From Mycolicibacterium vulneris (GTDB taxonomy: Bacteria > Actinomycetota > Actinomycetes > Mycobacteriales > Mycobacteriaceae), in assembly GCF_002104765.1 (NCBI RefSeq), contig NZ_NCXM01000015.1, forward strand, positions 1-64,000: a stretch of 64,000 bases of DNA, in the 5' to 3' direction. The translations under genes were made by a program, and so were the position numbers. Positions 1 through 9,338 of the stretch are shown here, in pieces; the first letter of the stretch is position 1; every line of letters starts with the position of its first letter. The notes beneath the pieces are model-generated. The model was not told where the DNA came from. It ran no database searches and worked only from the letters and a program-made list of their open reading frames with translations.

Positions 1-1379
1 ATCGACGTGAACGCAGCGGGTTTCGCCAACCCCGCCCGATTACCCAACGCATCCAACCGGGCACGCTCCGCCTCATCAAGCACATCGATCGACGACAACG
101 ACCGCCCCACATCGGCCGCCATCGCCACCAACACCCGCTCTAGCCGTTCCGCGAGATCGACGACATCAAGGTCCGAAAAGAACTGTCCAGAACCCACCGT
201 GCTGAGGAAAAGCTGATCGCCGTCTCTGAAAAAGACCAGCCCGAACTCGACGGGGCCGGCATGGGTCAGTGTGCCCGATACCGGAGCACCAGCAAGATCC
301 CCCATATGTGTAGCAGGAATAAAATTGACGACGACCCGATTCGAAGCCTGTCCAGAGCCGCGGAGGCGAGCCTTATAGTCAATGGTGTGCACTGGGAATC
401 GCTGATGCTGCAGTGCTTCCCGCATTCGGCTGTCAACATTTCTGCAAAAATCGGCGACTGCGGACTCCGGTGAAGTCTTCAAGACCAGCGGCACAAATCC
501 GGATACCATTCCGGCCACCAACTGCGTTTCCGGTCGCACACGCCTGCTTACCGGGAAATCGAGCACCACCTCCGGACTCTCGGTGTCGAACGCGCGCACC
601 AAGAGGGCGCACGCCGCGGTGATCACCGACGATCGGCGCACTCCCAAAACGTTTGACAGCACTTGGATCCCGGCGACGGCGGAAGGATCCAATTGAATCG
701 TTTCGGGAGCTTCGTCCGGATCATGCCCGTCCGCGGCGGTGGGCGCCAACCGACGACGCGGTTCGCTTTCCGGCGGAAGATTCTTGCTCCAGTAAGCCTG
801 ATCATCGAGATAATCGGCCGATGCTTCGTAATCCAATTCGCAATCGATCAGATCGCTCAGCGATCCAAAAAAAGCCGGAGGAATCGACACGCCGGCAGCA
901 ATTGCATTGTATATAGCCGCAACACGATGACAGACGAGCGTGATACCGATGCCGTCGAGGACTATATGGTGGCAGCACGCGAACCAGTAAAATTCATCAA
1001 CTCGTGTCTGCAACAACGCGAATTTGAACAGCGGGCCAGCAAGCGGCATGGGTGTGCGCTGGATCGATGACGCCAGCCGATAGGCATTCCGTGCAGGATC
1101 CTGTGAGTCCACGAGGTCATAGCGAGCAAGCTCGACGTCCGGGTAGTCGACTAGTTTCTGGAAAACCTGGCCATCCGACTCGAAAAATCCGGCTCTGAGT
1201 GGCTCGGCCTCGTGCACCGCTTGGACGATCGACCGCTCGAGCAAATCGGGGTCGACTGGGCCCTCGATTCGCAGGAGCTCGCCCAGCTGCCACTTCGCCC
1301 CGAAGCTGCCCGATTTCTCGGCAAGCCAAATGTCCAGCTGCCCCCGTGTCAGCGGAAAGGCCCGGTCATCACGTTCCAT
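1..1379 (-). CDS. Nonribosomal peptide synthetase, N-terminal condensation domain (partial)
   Basis: The reverse strand is open without a stop from an ATG at 1379 to the window edge, giving the first 459 residues. They form a condensation domain, which joins aminoacyl or acyl groups carried on neighbouring thiolation domains. The catalytic HHxxxDG motif reads HHIVLDG at about residues 137-143. The last residues (LDEAERARLDALGNRAG) are the usual linker into an adenylation domain, so the enzyme continues beyond the window. The protein starts directly with the C domain, so it either takes a substrate from another protein or acylates the first residue. It is divergent from an ABC exporter. The product is unknown. 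An acyltransferase of the PapA type is less likely because of the NRPS linker. Confidence 0.88.
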   Translation of the reverse strand, partial: MERDDRAFPLTRGQLDIWLAEKSGSFGAKWQLGELLRIEGPVDPDLLERSIVQAVHEAEPLRAGFFESDGQVFQKLVDYPDVELARYDLVDSQDPARNAYRLASSIQRTPMPLAGPLFKFALLQTRVDEFYWFACCHHIVLDGIGITLVCHRVAAIYNAIAAGVSIPPAFFGSLSDLIDCELDYEASADYLDDQAYWSKNLPPESEPRRRLAPTAADGHDPDEAPETIQLDPSAVAGIQVLSNVLGVRRSSVITAACALLVRAFDTESPEVVLDFPVSRRVRPETQLVAGMVSGFVPLVLKTSPESAVADFCRNVDSRMREALQHQRFPVHTIDYKARLRGSGQASNRVVVNFIPATHMGDLAGAPVSGTLTHAGPVEFGLVFFRDGDQLFLSTVGSGQFFSDLDVVDLAERLERVLVAMAADVGRSLSSIDVLDEAERARLDALGNRAGLAKPAAFTS

Positions 1380-2162
1380 CCGACTACCCCACCTGCTAAG
1401 TGCCTCTGATTAGCAGGGCGGCCCGATTCCAGCCTCTCGCCCAGATTTTTCGGCCAGTGAAACCGTCCAGAACCTCCGAGTGGCTGCCATGTGCGCGAGC
1501 GTATGGCCTCTCAAGCGGGCCTCGTCAGAATTCTCAGTCAAGTCGAGTGGTGAGCGCGCCCGGGTAGAGTAGGCGTCTGCAAAGCTGCCGGATCCGACCG
1601 GCTCGATACCGGATGTCCGCGGGGCCGGCCCGGGTATTGGCAAATTCTCCGATGGGACTGCCGGCAAGCTCAGCAACTCACGCGCGATGCAGGAAACGGC
1701 CGACCGGTCCTTCTCCTTGTGTGACCTGCAGTGATGTTTCGGCTTGTAGCTTAACGCTACCGGACACCCCCGCGTCTCCTTGGGGAAATGTGGTCATGGG
1801 TGCTTGTTAGTTATGCTAGCGAACACCGGTTCGACAAACTGTTGCGAATCAGCAAAGGGGGACGGGTTAGGCCGGACGATCTCCAGCTGCGCAGCGACCT
1901 TCTCATCACTTGCTGCCACGTCAACGATGCGTGCGCTCGTTGCTCGCGACCAATCGTCGGCGGTTTGCGTATTGCAACTCGAAATCAACGAAGCCCGCGA
2001 CGAGCTGAGAAAAGCGGGAACAACGAGTCCGCCACAAAACAAATGCAGAGCAGTTCGCGATGCTCAATCCATCGGCGGCAACTGCGATAGGTCGACTGGA
2101 GAGCCGACGGCCGCTGGGTCGAACCGAGAGATCTTTGCGGCCGGTGGACTTACCCTTCGGGC
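1380..2162. other. Divergent intergenic region, NRPS / ABC exporter
   Basis: 783 bases of visibly lower GC with no convincing gene. Short frames exist on both strands (for example reverse 1794-2042, 82 codons) but none has a good ribosome site or family features. A 5-bp inverted repeat GTAGC-N5-GCTAC lies at 1746-1760 and GCTAGC at 1815-1820, either of which could be a regulator site. The region must hold promoters for both divergent units. I could not assign them. Confidence 0.5.
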
Positions 2163-3074
2163 ATGAAGTCGTCAGCGCACGCTGCTGCCACCCCCGCCAT
2201 CCATGTCGATCGTCTGACCAAAAGGTTCGGTCGTGTGGCGGCCATCCAGGATCTGAATATAAGCATCGCGCCGGGCGAGGTCTTCGGGTTTTTGGGTCCC
2301 AACGGTGCCGGAAAGTCGACGACGATCCGCCTGCTGCTCGGATTGATTCGCCCGACCGCGGGCAGTGCCAAGATATTTGGGTGTGCTGCGGATGACGTCC
2401 GCCGGTCCCATCGTCACATCGCGTACGTGCCCGCCGATGTTGCGCTGTGGCCGCGACTGACCGGTGCGGAAATCCTTGAGCTGCTTGGTTCCGTGGGTCC
2501 CGGTGTCGACGCGGCCTATCGTGCGGAGCTGGTCGATCGCTTCGATCTCGAGCTCGACAAGCCGGCCAGGACCTATTCGACCGGCAACCGACAGAAGGTG
2601 GCACTCGTCGCTGCATTCGCAACACGGGCACCGCTTCTGGTGCTCGATGAACCGACAAGCGGCGTGGATCCTTTGATGGAGAGGGAATTTCGCGGCTGTG
2701 TCGCAGAGGCACGCGAGCGAGGTCAGACGGTGTTCCTAAGCTCTCATCAGCTGGCCGAGGTGGAGGCCGTGTGCGACCGGGTGGCGATTCTGCGTGCCGG
2801 GCGCCTCGTCGAAATCGACACCATCGCCGATTTGCGCCGGTTGCGTCGGACGGTGGTGGAGGTGTCCTATCGCGGCGCGCAACCATCCCTGCAGGATGTC
2901 GCGGCTGTCTCGAATGTCGAGCAATTGGATGGGGAACGCTTGCGGTTCAACCTGACTGGATCACCGGTGGGCGCGCTTCAAGCGCTCGCCACGGCGGACC
3001 TCACCGCGCTCGCGATGCACGAACCGACTCTCGAAGAGATCTTTCTCGACTACTACGGAGAAGCTGCACGATGA
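2163..3074 (+). CDS. ABC transporter ATP-binding protein (drug/lipid exporter type)
   Basis: A 303-residue ABC ATPase that should power the permease encoded next. Walker A is GPNGAGKST near residues 45-53, Walker B is LLVLDEPTSGVDP near residue 155, and the switch histidine sits in SSHQL. The signature is YSTGNRQKV rather than LSGGQ; this degenerate form is usual in the tetronasin/daunorubicin-type exporters. The C-terminal ~75 residues resemble the accessory domain of that group. The stop overlaps the permease start (ATGA), so translation is coupled. Divergence from an NRPS suggests export of, or resistance to, its peptide product; that is inference. Confidence 0.9.
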   Translation: MKSSAHAAATPAIHVDRLTKRFGRVAAIQDLNISIAPGEVFGFLGPNGAGKSTTIRLLLGLIRPTAGSAKIFGCAADDVRRSHRHIAYVPADVALWPRLTGAEILELLGSVGPGVDAAYRAELVDRFDLELDKPARTYSTGNRQKVALVAAFATRAPLLVLDEPTSGVDPLMEREFRGCVAEARERGQTVFLSSHQLAEVEAVCDRVAILRAGRLVEIDTIADLRRLRRTVVEVSYRGAQPSLQDVAAVSNVEQLDGERLRFNLTGSPVGALQALATADLTALAMHEPTLEEIFLDYYGEAAR

Positions 3075-4702
3075 CAACGGCCACCCTGGCTGGTTCACCC
3101 GTGGCCGCCGGGCCGCAACGCGAGCCGGGCCGGGCCGTGAGCCGGCTGGCCGTGCGCCAGCTTCGCCGGAGCGCCGTGATGGTCGCCCTGATCTGCGGGA
3201 CTATGTCGGCCTTGGTCGCCTTCCAGTACCAGCCGATCGGCGCTTTGCTGGATCAGTCAGATCTGCGCGTACTTGCCGAGAATCCCGCGATAAGGATCTT
3301 GTCGGGCCCGCCGGTCGCTATCGACAACCCCGGCGGTTTCACCGTCTGGCGAACCGGCACGGCCGTTTCGGTGCTCGCGAGCGGATGGATCGTGCTTGCG
3401 GCTACACGCATCACCCGCGGTGAGGAGGATAGCCGGCGGTGGGATTTGATCCTCGCTGGACGCCTGCGGATTATCGACGTGGTCGTCCGCTGCCTGGCCG
3501 CTCTGGTGGGGTCCACGACGCTGATCGGAGTAGCGGTCGCGGCGGGCCTTTTGGTGGCCCGCACCGAACCGACCGGTGCAATGGTTTATGCAATTGGCAT
3601 CTCCCTCGTCGCTGCAACTTTCGCGATATCGGCCCTGCTCGCCGCACAGCTCATGCCGAGCCGATCCGGTGCCACGGGCGTTGCGGTCGCAGCTTTGGGA
3701 CTGAGCCTGATGCTGCGCATGATCTCCGATGGCTCGCATCAATGTGCATGGACGGCTTGGATGACGCCGTTCGGGCTTGCTGCCCGTTCGGCGCCATACG
3801 CCGAAAACCGCATCATCCCGCTGATCGTGTTGGGCACGTTTCCGATAGTGCTGGCCGGTGCTGTCCTCCTCGCGGCAAGCCACCGTGATTTGGGTGACGG
3901 GGTGGTGACGGTCCCCGTCAGCCGTTCGCCACGAACTCGCTTGTTGCGGTCGATCGGTGGGTTCGCGTTTCGCCGGGCCGCCCGGACCACGCTCGGTTGG
4001 GCCACGGGCATCGCCGCGTATTTCTTCCTGGTCGGGGTATTGCTTCCTTCGATTGTCAAGTTGTTTCAGACGAACCCGCGCATCGCCAAACTCGCCGCGC
4101 CCGCCGGGATGGGCGGCCACGAATTGGTGAACGTCGGAGCCGCGGTTCTGTTCGGTGTTCTCGCCGTACCCACCGGGCTGTACGCCGCAGTGCGTCTCGC
4201 CGCGATGGTTTCCGATGAGAAGGCCGGTCGATTGAACCTGATTGTTGCCCAACCTATTTCGCGTATGCGTCTGCTGGCCACCGAGATCGTGGTGACGGTC
4301 GGTGGGGTCGTCGTCCTGCACTGCTCGGCTGCGCTCGCCGTTTGGGGTGGCGCCAGAATCACCGGCGCCCCACTGCAGTTGAGCGATTCACTGTCGGGTG
4401 CGCTGAATTCCGTTCCCGTGGCGTTGCTCGCGGCCGGCGCGGCCGCGGTGGGCGTCGGGTGGCTCCCATCCGGTGTCGCCGCGATCGGTGCAGTGCCGGT
4501 TGTGGGCGGGTTCCTGCTGAACGTCATCATGAAGACCACGGACGCCCCTGGCTGGGTCGTCAACCTGTCGCCGTGGACGCACCTCGCCGCCGTACCCGAC
4601 GCACCGCCCAATTGGGCGGCCACCGCAGTTTTCCTGCTCACCGGCGCTACCCTGACCGCGCTCGGAGTGTATGGATACCTCCACCGCGACTTGGAAACCT
4701 GA
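3071..4702 (+). CDS. ABC transporter permease (tetronasin-exporter-like)
   Basis: A 543-residue polytopic membrane protein with about twelve hydrophobic segments in two similar halves (one group roughly 30-290, another 320-530). This is the fused-permease layout known from tetronasin and polyketide antibiotic exporters. The start is the ATG overlapping the ATPase stop; an upstream in-frame extension inside the ATPase gene is not needed. Together the two genes form a complete exporter. The substrate cannot be read from sequence. The family is clear from size, topology and partner rather than from a single motif. Confidence 0.85.
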   Translation: MTTATLAGSPVAAGPQREPGRAVSRLAVRQLRRSAVMVALICGTMSALVAFQYQPIGALLDQSDLRVLAENPAIRILSGPPVAIDNPGGFTVWRTGTAVSVLASGWIVLAATRITRGEEDSRRWDLILAGRLRIIDVVVRCLAALVGSTTLIGVAVAAGLLVARTEPTGAMVYAIGISLVAATFAISALLAAQLMPSRSGATGVAVAALGLSLMLRMISDGSHQCAWTAWMTPFGLAARSAPYAENRIIPLIVLGTFPIVLAGAVLLAASHRDLGDGVVTVPVSRSPRTRLLRSIGGFAFRRAARTTLGWATGIAAYFFLVGVLLPSIVKLFQTNPRIAKLAAPAGMGGHELVNVGAAVLFGVLAVPTGLYAAVRLAAMVSDEKAGRLNLIVAQPISRMRLLATEIVVTVGGVVVLHCSAALAVWGGARITGAPLQLSDSLSGALNSVPVALLAAGAAAVGVGWLPSGVAAIGAVPVVGGFLLNVIMKTTDAPGWVVNLSPWTHLAAVPDAPPNWAATAVFLLTGATLTALGVYGYLHRDLET

Positions 4703-5093
4703 ATAAAGGACGCGTCGATGAAGGTCAATTCCCCGATCTTGGCGGCGTCCGATCCGACGAAATTGAATCGCGTGTCAGCTACCCATTGTCGAGCTGCCGG
4801 AGAATTGCTCGGCCATTTTGGAATGCGCGACCACTTGCGTCCCCGAGCCGCCGGTCCATCGATCTTCGGGTCGGGCACCCGGCCACCGGCGGTGGTGTAC
4901 TCGCTGCCGGGCAGCAGCGCACCGCGTCCGCCGTCCATGGCGGACCGTTCGAATGGTCGGCGTGGATCGCAGACATTTTGACTGAGGCGCTCGCCGGTTT
5001 GCTGGCCTACGATGGCCCGAATGAGCACACGCTCATCCGAACGGCTTGAGGTTGCAGCGCGCGAGGGAAATCCCGATAGGAGGGGAAGCTCAG
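4703..5093. other. Intergenic stretch with possible gene debris
   Basis: Nothing is convincingly coding. An 87-codon frame from an ATG at 4718, with a weak AAAGGA upstream, runs to 4981, and its residues look random. In another frame a protein-like stretch (WSAWIADILTEALAGLLA, near 4955-5010) runs to a stop at 5049. The two could be a frameshifted remnant of one gene, but I recognise no family. Confidence 0.3.
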
Positions 5094-5279
5094 ATGGGAT
5101 TGATACCCGGTTTCAACGAAATGAAGGAGTCTGTCGAGGAATCCATCGACCTCCTCAGGCGCGCAATCGCCGCACTGGAAAAGCTTGCGGCGGAGCAGCA
5201 ACGCGCCAATGACCTGTACGCCGAAGTGAATCAGGTCGGCCGGGCGCAAGCTTCGAACGTGACCAAGCTATCGCGCTGA
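5094..5279 (+). CDS. Small coiled-coil protein of unknown function
   Basis: Sixty-one residues starting at an ATG with a strong Shine-Dalgarno (AGGAGGGG, 5079-5086). The whole protein is predicted helical and charged, with heptad-like leucine spacing (about residues 10-45, ESIDLLRRAIAALEKLAAEQ), so a short coiled coil is likely. No cysteine, signal peptide or membrane segment is present. It lies downstream of the ABC exporter and next to the convergent amidase gene. I do not recognise a family. The ribosome site and composition make it likely real. An upstream in-frame start at 5046 lacks a ribosome site. Confidence 0.6.
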   Translation: MGLIPGFNEMKESVEESIDLLRRAIAALEKLAAEQQRANDLYAEVNQVGRAQASNVTKLSR

Positions 5280-5359
5280 GCAAGCACAAGTCGTCGGCTC
5301 ACGTGGGACCGCACCGGCGGGCGGGGGCGGGCACGTGATCCGTTCGTAGGCAATCGGAC

Positions 5360-6121
5360 TCAGCGCGCCTGGCCCTGCGAGGCCAGGAATCCCGCGACAC
5401 CGCGGACCAGCGCGTCGGCGTATTTCTGCCGGCCCTCGGCCGACTCCATCAGCGCCGAATCGGCGGGGTTCTTCATGTTGCCGCACTCGACCAGGATCGA
5501 CGGGTACTGCGCCAGGTTCAGGCCGGTCAGGTCCGAGCGGCCGTAAAGGCCGTTCTGGCCGATGTAATTGGCCGGCGGGATCCCCGAGCCCTGCATCTGG
5601 TCGCGCATGATCCGCGCGTACTGCACCGACGGGCCCGCCTGCACCTGGTTGAGCGGCGGGGCCGAGTAGTTGACGTGGAATCCCCGACCGGACGGCGGGC
5701 CGCCGTCGGCGTGGATGGACAGGATCGCGTTGGGGTGCAGCGCGTTGGCCGCGTTCGCGCGTTCGTCGACACACGGCCCCAGGCCGTTGTCGTTGGCGCG
5801 GGACAGCGCGGTCCGCACTCCCAGGGCGTTCAACTCGGCGCGCACCCGCAGCGCGGTGTCCCAGGTGAAGGTGTGTTCCTGGTAGCCGGTGTTGGTCGCC
5901 GTTCCGCTCGTCTGGCAGTCCTTGGTGCCGCCGCGACCGGTGGGCACCTGACGGTTGATGGAGCCGTCATTGGAGCCGTTATGACCCGGATCGATGAAAA
6001 CCACCATGCCGGCGATGTTGGATGGGACCGCCGTCGCGGTCGGCATGATCGCCGTCGAAGCGGCGACGAGCACACCACCCGCCAATTTGATCCCGACACG
6101 TCTGCTCAGTCGTAGGTCCAC
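5360..6121 (-). CDS. ami1: N-acetylmuramoyl-L-alanine amidase (Rv3717-like)
   Basis: A 253-residue secreted zinc amidase of the Amidase_3 family that cuts the bond between N-acetylmuramic acid and the peptide stem of peptidoglycan. An N-terminal signal sequence (about residues 5-32) ends near TATAVPS. Zinc ligands are His47 in DPGHNG, Glu82 in QEHTF and His137 in SIHADG; the catalytic glutamate is Glu212 in VECGN. It has no peptidoglycan-binding domain, as in the M. tuberculosis enzyme. The start is GTG at 6121. It is divergent from ybaB-recR, as in H37Rv. Confidence 0.93.
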   Translation of the reverse strand: MDLRLSRRVGIKLAGGVLVAASTAIMPTATAVPSNIAGMVVFIDPGHNGSNDGSINRQVPTGRGGTKDCQTSGTATNTGYQEHTFTWDTALRVRAELNALGVRTALSRANDNGLGPCVDERANAANALHPNAILSIHADGGPPSGRGFHVNYSAPPLNQVQAGPSVQYARIMRDQMQGSGIPPANYIGQNGLYGRSDLTGLNLAQYPSILVECGNMKNPADSALMESAEGRQKYADALVRGVAGFLASQGQAR

Positions 6122-6219
6122 GGCGCAAAGCTAACGCTGCGCGGTCTACGCTGGGGGTTTCGAATCGCCGGAGACTCACGAGCGAAACCAACTCGAGACC
6201 AACATGCGAGGGGATTGTC

Positions 6220-6564
6220 ATGCAACCCGGAGGCGATATGTCGGCGCTGCTGGCCCAGGCGCAGCAGATGCAGCAAAAGCTCATGGAGGCCCAGCAACAA
6301 CTGGCGAACGCTGAGGTGCATGGTCAGGCCGGTGGGGGCTTGGTCAGCGTCGTCGTGAAGGGCAGCGGCGAGGTGGTCGCGGTGAAGATCGATCCGTCCG
6401 TCGTCGACCCGTCGGACGTCGAGACCCTGCAGGACTTGATCGTCGGCGCCATGGGTGACGCGTCCAAGCAGGTCACCCGGATGGCCCAGGAGCGGCTGGG
6501 GTCGTTGGCCGGCGGCTTCGGCCCGCCGCCGGGGCAACCGCCCGCGCCGGCGCAGGGGCTTTAG
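6220..6564 (+). CDS. YbaB/EbfC family nucleoid-associated protein
   Basis: A 114-residue DNA-binding protein of the YbaB/EbfC family, encoded immediately upstream of recR as in most bacteria. The N-terminal half is a glutamine-rich amphipathic helix ([18 protein letters not shown]); the middle carries the family pattern [15 protein letters not shown] and a [13 protein letters not shown] helix. A short Pro/Gly tail ends the protein. The ribosome site GAGGGG precedes the ATG at 6220. The protein dimerises and binds DNA with little sequence preference in studied homologues; its exact role in recombination with RecR is not settled. Confidence 0.92.
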   Translation: MQPGGDMSALLAQAQQMQQKLMEAQQQLANAEVHGQAGGGLVSVVVKGSGEVVAVKIDPSVVDPSDVETLQDLIVGAMGDASKQVTRMAQERLGSLAGGFGPPPGQPPAPAQGL

Positions 6565-6578
6565 GCTCTGCGACCGAC

Positions 6579-7190
6579 ATGTTCGAAGGACCCGTCCAGG
6601 ATTTGATCGACGAGCTCGGCAAGCTGCCGGGCATCGGGCCCAAAAGCGCCCAGCGCATCGCCTTCCACTTGTTGTCGGTGGAACCGCCGGACATCGACCG
6701 GCTGACCGCGGTGCTGGCGAAGGTCCGCGACGGGGTGCGGTTCTGCGCGGTGTGCGGCAACGTCTCCGACAACGAGCGGTGCCGGATCTGCGCGGATCCC
6801 CGCCGGGACGGCTCGCAGGTGTGCGTCGTCGAGGAGCCCAAGGACGTCCAGGCCGTCGAGCGCACCCGCGAATTCCGCGGCCGCTATCACGTGCTGGGCG
6901 GTGCGCTCGATCCGTTGTCCGGGGTGGGGCCCGATCAGCTGCGGATTCGCGAGCTGCTGAGCCGGATCGGGGAGCGGGTCGACGACGTCGACATCACCGA
7001 GGTGATCATCGCCACCGACCCGAACACCGAGGGCGAGGCGACGGCCACCTACCTGGTGCGGATGCTGCGCGACATCCCCGGCCTGACCGTGACGCGGATC
7101 GCGTCGGGGCTGCCGATGGGCGGTGACCTGGAGTTCGCCGACGAACTGACGCTCGGTCGCGCCCTGGCCGGCCGCCGGGCCATGGTCTGA
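6579..7190 (+). CDS. recR: Recombination mediator protein RecR
   Basis: A 203-residue RecR, which acts with RecO to load RecA at gaps. Order of parts: helix-hairpin-helix ([17 protein letters not shown], about 14-30), a four-cysteine zinc finger ([16 protein letters not shown], about 57-72) and a Toprim domain ([29 protein letters not shown]). Length matches the family. It starts 14 bases after ybaB and is almost certainly cotranscribed with it. Confidence 0.96.
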   Translation: MFEGPVQDLIDELGKLPGIGPKSAQRIAFHLLSVEPPDIDRLTAVLAKVRDGVRFCAVCGNVSDNERCRICADPRRDGSQVCVVEEPKDVQAVERTREFRGRYHVLGGALDPLSGVGPDQLRIRELLSRIGERVDDVDITEVIIATDPNTEGEATATYLVRMLRDIPGLTVTRIASGLPMGGDLEFADELTLGRALAGRRAMV

Positions 7191-7208
7191 GCTGCCGGTC
7201 GCGGGCTG

Positions 7209-8591
7209 TCACGCACCGGTCAGTTCGCCGGCCTCGGTGCCGACCGAAGGCCCGGATCCCGGCAGCGGCTTTCCGGCGACTTCCGGCATGAATCGCAGGG
7301 TGACCGTCCCCACCAAGCCCGCGAAGATCAGCATGTAGGCCGGCACCATGGCGCTGCCGGTGCCGGAGATCAGCGCTTGAGCGATCACCGGAGTGGTTCC
7401 GCCGACGGTCGATAGCGCGATGTTGTACGAGATGGCCAGCGCTCCGTTGCGCACCCTGGTCGGGAACAGTGCCGGCAGGGCTTGGGGCGTGGTGCTGTCG
7501 AAGCACAGTTCCATCAGGCCGACCAGCAGCACACCGATGAAGACCAACGGAAGGACGCCGCCGAAGCGCATCAGCAAGAAGGCGGGGACCGATGCCAGCA
7601 CGAGCAATCCGCAGCCGGTCCACATGATCGGCTTGACGCCGACACGGTCGGACAGCATGGCGACGAACACCACCGCGGCCATCAGGATCGCCAGCGTCGC
7701 CACGATGATTACCAGCCCGGCCGTGTTACCCACGTGCACAACCACTTTGAGGTATGTCGGCAAGTATCCGGTGAGCATGAAGTCGGGGACCTGTGAGGTG
7801 ACCACAATGGCCGCGCAGACCACCATCGGCCTCCACTGCTCCATCACCGTGCGCCGAAATTGCGGCCAGCCGCGGTCAGGCGTGCTATCCGGGGTGCCGC
7901 TCAGCTGTTTGTAGGCGGGTGATTCCTCGATCCGCAGCCGTAAATAGAGGGCGAGGACGCCGACCGGTGCTCCCAGCAACAGCGGAATCCGCCAGCCCCA
8001 CGCCAACATGTCGCGGCTTGGCAGCCAGGCCTGTAATGCGGTCACCAGCAATCCGGCGAGCACGAACCCGACGAGGTTGCCCAGCGGCAGGAACCCGACC
8101 ACCTTGCCGCGTGTGCGGTCGGGGGCCCGCTCAACGAGATATGTCATCGCGCCGACAAACTCACCGCCGGTGGACAAGCCTTGAAAGATCCGGGCGACCA
8201 GCAGCAGGATGGGCGCCCAGATGCCGATGGTGGCGTAGCCGGGCAGTAAACCGGTCATGGTGGTCCCGACTGCCATCAGCAGGATCGTGATCAACAGAAC
8301 CCGCTTGCGCCCGACGCGGTCACCGAGCGGTCCGAGGACGAACCCGCCGAGCGGCCGCACCACGTACGCCGCCGCCAGCGTGCTGAAGGTGGCGATGAGG
8401 TGGACCGCGCTGACGCTGTTACCCGGATAAAACACCTGCGCGATGATCGTCGCGATATAGCCGTAGACGCCGAAGTCGTACCACTCCATGAAATTGCCGA
8501 TGGCTGTGGCCAGGGTGTCCCGGCGCATCGCCGAGCCGGCGTCCAAGGTGTCGTTGGGCGTGCCGCCATGCCGGTGGCCTCGGATGCTCAT
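7209..8591 (-). CDS. MFS transporter, metabolite:H+ symporter family (ProP-like)
   Basis: A 460-residue, 12-helix major facilitator protein. The loop 2-3 motif GDRVGRKRVL and the MHS-family opening (IGNFMEWYDFGVYGYIA) are clear, and RIFQGLSTGGEF marks helix 4-5. Relatives transport proline/betaine, citrate, alpha-ketoglutarate or shikimate with protons; the substrate here is open. The start chosen is ATG 8591, preceded by AAGAGGTG; a TTG seven codons earlier is less likely. In H37Rv this position holds an unrelated conserved protein (Rv3714c, recalled), so this gene may be a local replacement. Confidence 0.88.
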   Translation of the reverse strand: MSIRGHRHGGTPNDTLDAGSAMRRDTLATAIGNFMEWYDFGVYGYIATIIAQVFYPGNSVSAVHLIATFSTLAAAYVVRPLGGFVLGPLGDRVGRKRVLLITILLMAVGTTMTGLLPGYATIGIWAPILLLVARIFQGLSTGGEFVGAMTYLVERAPDRTRGKVVGFLPLGNLVGFVLAGLLVTALQAWLPSRDMLAWGWRIPLLLGAPVGVLALYLRLRIEESPAYKQLSGTPDSTPDRGWPQFRRTVMEQWRPMVVCAAIVVTSQVPDFMLTGYLPTYLKVVVHVGNTAGLVIIVATLAILMAAVVFVAMLSDRVGVKPIMWTGCGLLVLASVPAFLLMRFGGVLPLVFIGVLLVGLMELCFDSTTPQALPALFPTRVRNGALAISYNIALSTVGGTTPVIAQALISGTGSAMVPAYMLIFAGLVGTVTLRFMPEVAGKPLPGSGPSVGTEAGELTGA

Positions 8592-8630
8592 CGACACCTC
8601 TTTTACCCACAACTTTGCGGCGTGGAACTC

Positions 8631-9338
8631 CTAGCGAGCCGCCAGCCGTTCGCGGCGCAACAGGTCCACCTCCGGCATCGGCAGCGGCGGCAGCTCACCG
8701 ATCACCGTGCCCAGCAGCAGGTCGGCCAGTTGCGGGTTGCGGGCCAGGCACGGCCCGTGCATGTAGGTCGCGATCACGCTGCCCTGCACCACGCCGTCGA
8801 AGCCGTCGCCGGACCGGTTGCCCGCGCCCTTGACCACCGCGCCCAGCGGCGACGCCGCGGGTCCCAGCACGGTGCCGCCGCGGTGGTTCTCGAAGCCGGT
8901 GAGACGCTCGGTCAGGCCGGCCAGCAGCGGCTTGGTCGCCAGCTCGCCGATGGTGCGCGCCTCCTGCGGTGACGTCGTCGCATCCAGCATGCCCACGCCG
9001 TCGACGCGTTCCCCGGCCGACGTCTCGTACCAGTGCCCGAGCACCTGCACGGCCGCGCAGATCGCCAGCACCGGGGCGCCCCGTTCGGCCGCGCGCTGCA
9101 GGCCCGGATGTTTGATCAGGTGCCGGGTGGCCAGCCGCTGCGCGTAGTCCTCGGCCCCGCCCAGCGTGTACAGGTCCAACGACTCGGGCACCGCGTCGGC
9201 CAGGGTGATCTCGACGATCTCGGCGGCGATGCCGCGCAGCCGGAGGCGCTGCCGCAGCACCAGGGCGTTGCCGCCGTCGCCGTAGGTCCCCATCACGTCG
9301 GGCAGCACCAGCCCGATCCGCACCACCGAGTCAGCCAC
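8631..9338 (-). CDS. gatD: Lipid II glutaminyl amidotransferase subunit GatD
   Basis: A 235-residue class-I (CobB/CobQ-type) glutamine amidotransferase domain. With MurT it amidates the alpha-carboxyl of D-glutamate in the lipid II stem peptide, giving D-isoglutamine. The nucleophile cysteine lies in APVLAICAAVQVLG, and the catalytic histidine in VIATYMHGPCLARNP. The GTG start at 9338 overlaps the end of murT by eight bases. Although often annotated cobyric acid synthase (CobQ2), pairing with a Mur-ligase-like partner identifies it as GatD. Confidence 0.92.
   Translation of the reverse strand: MADSVVRIGLVLPDVMGTYGDGGNALVLRQRLRLRGIAAEIVEITLADAVPESLDLYTLGGAEDYAQRLATRHLIKHPGLQRAAERGAPVLAICAAVQVLGHWYETSAGERVDGVGMLDATTSPQEARTIGELATKPLLAGLTERLTGFENHRGGTVLGPAASPLGAVVKGAGNRSGDGFDGVVQGSVIATYMHGPCLARNPQLADLLLGTVIGELPPLPMPEVDLLRRERLAAR

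Noticed and set aside
1794..2042. Reverse-strand 82-codon frame in the NRPS/ABC gap
   Set aside because: No ribosome site, no recognisable domain and low-complexity serine-rich residues. Treated as chance.
1921..2886. Long reverse frame opposite the ABC ATPase gene
   Set aside because: Arg/Pro-rich translation typical of the antisense of high-GC coding DNA, and the plus-strand gene has all ABC motifs.
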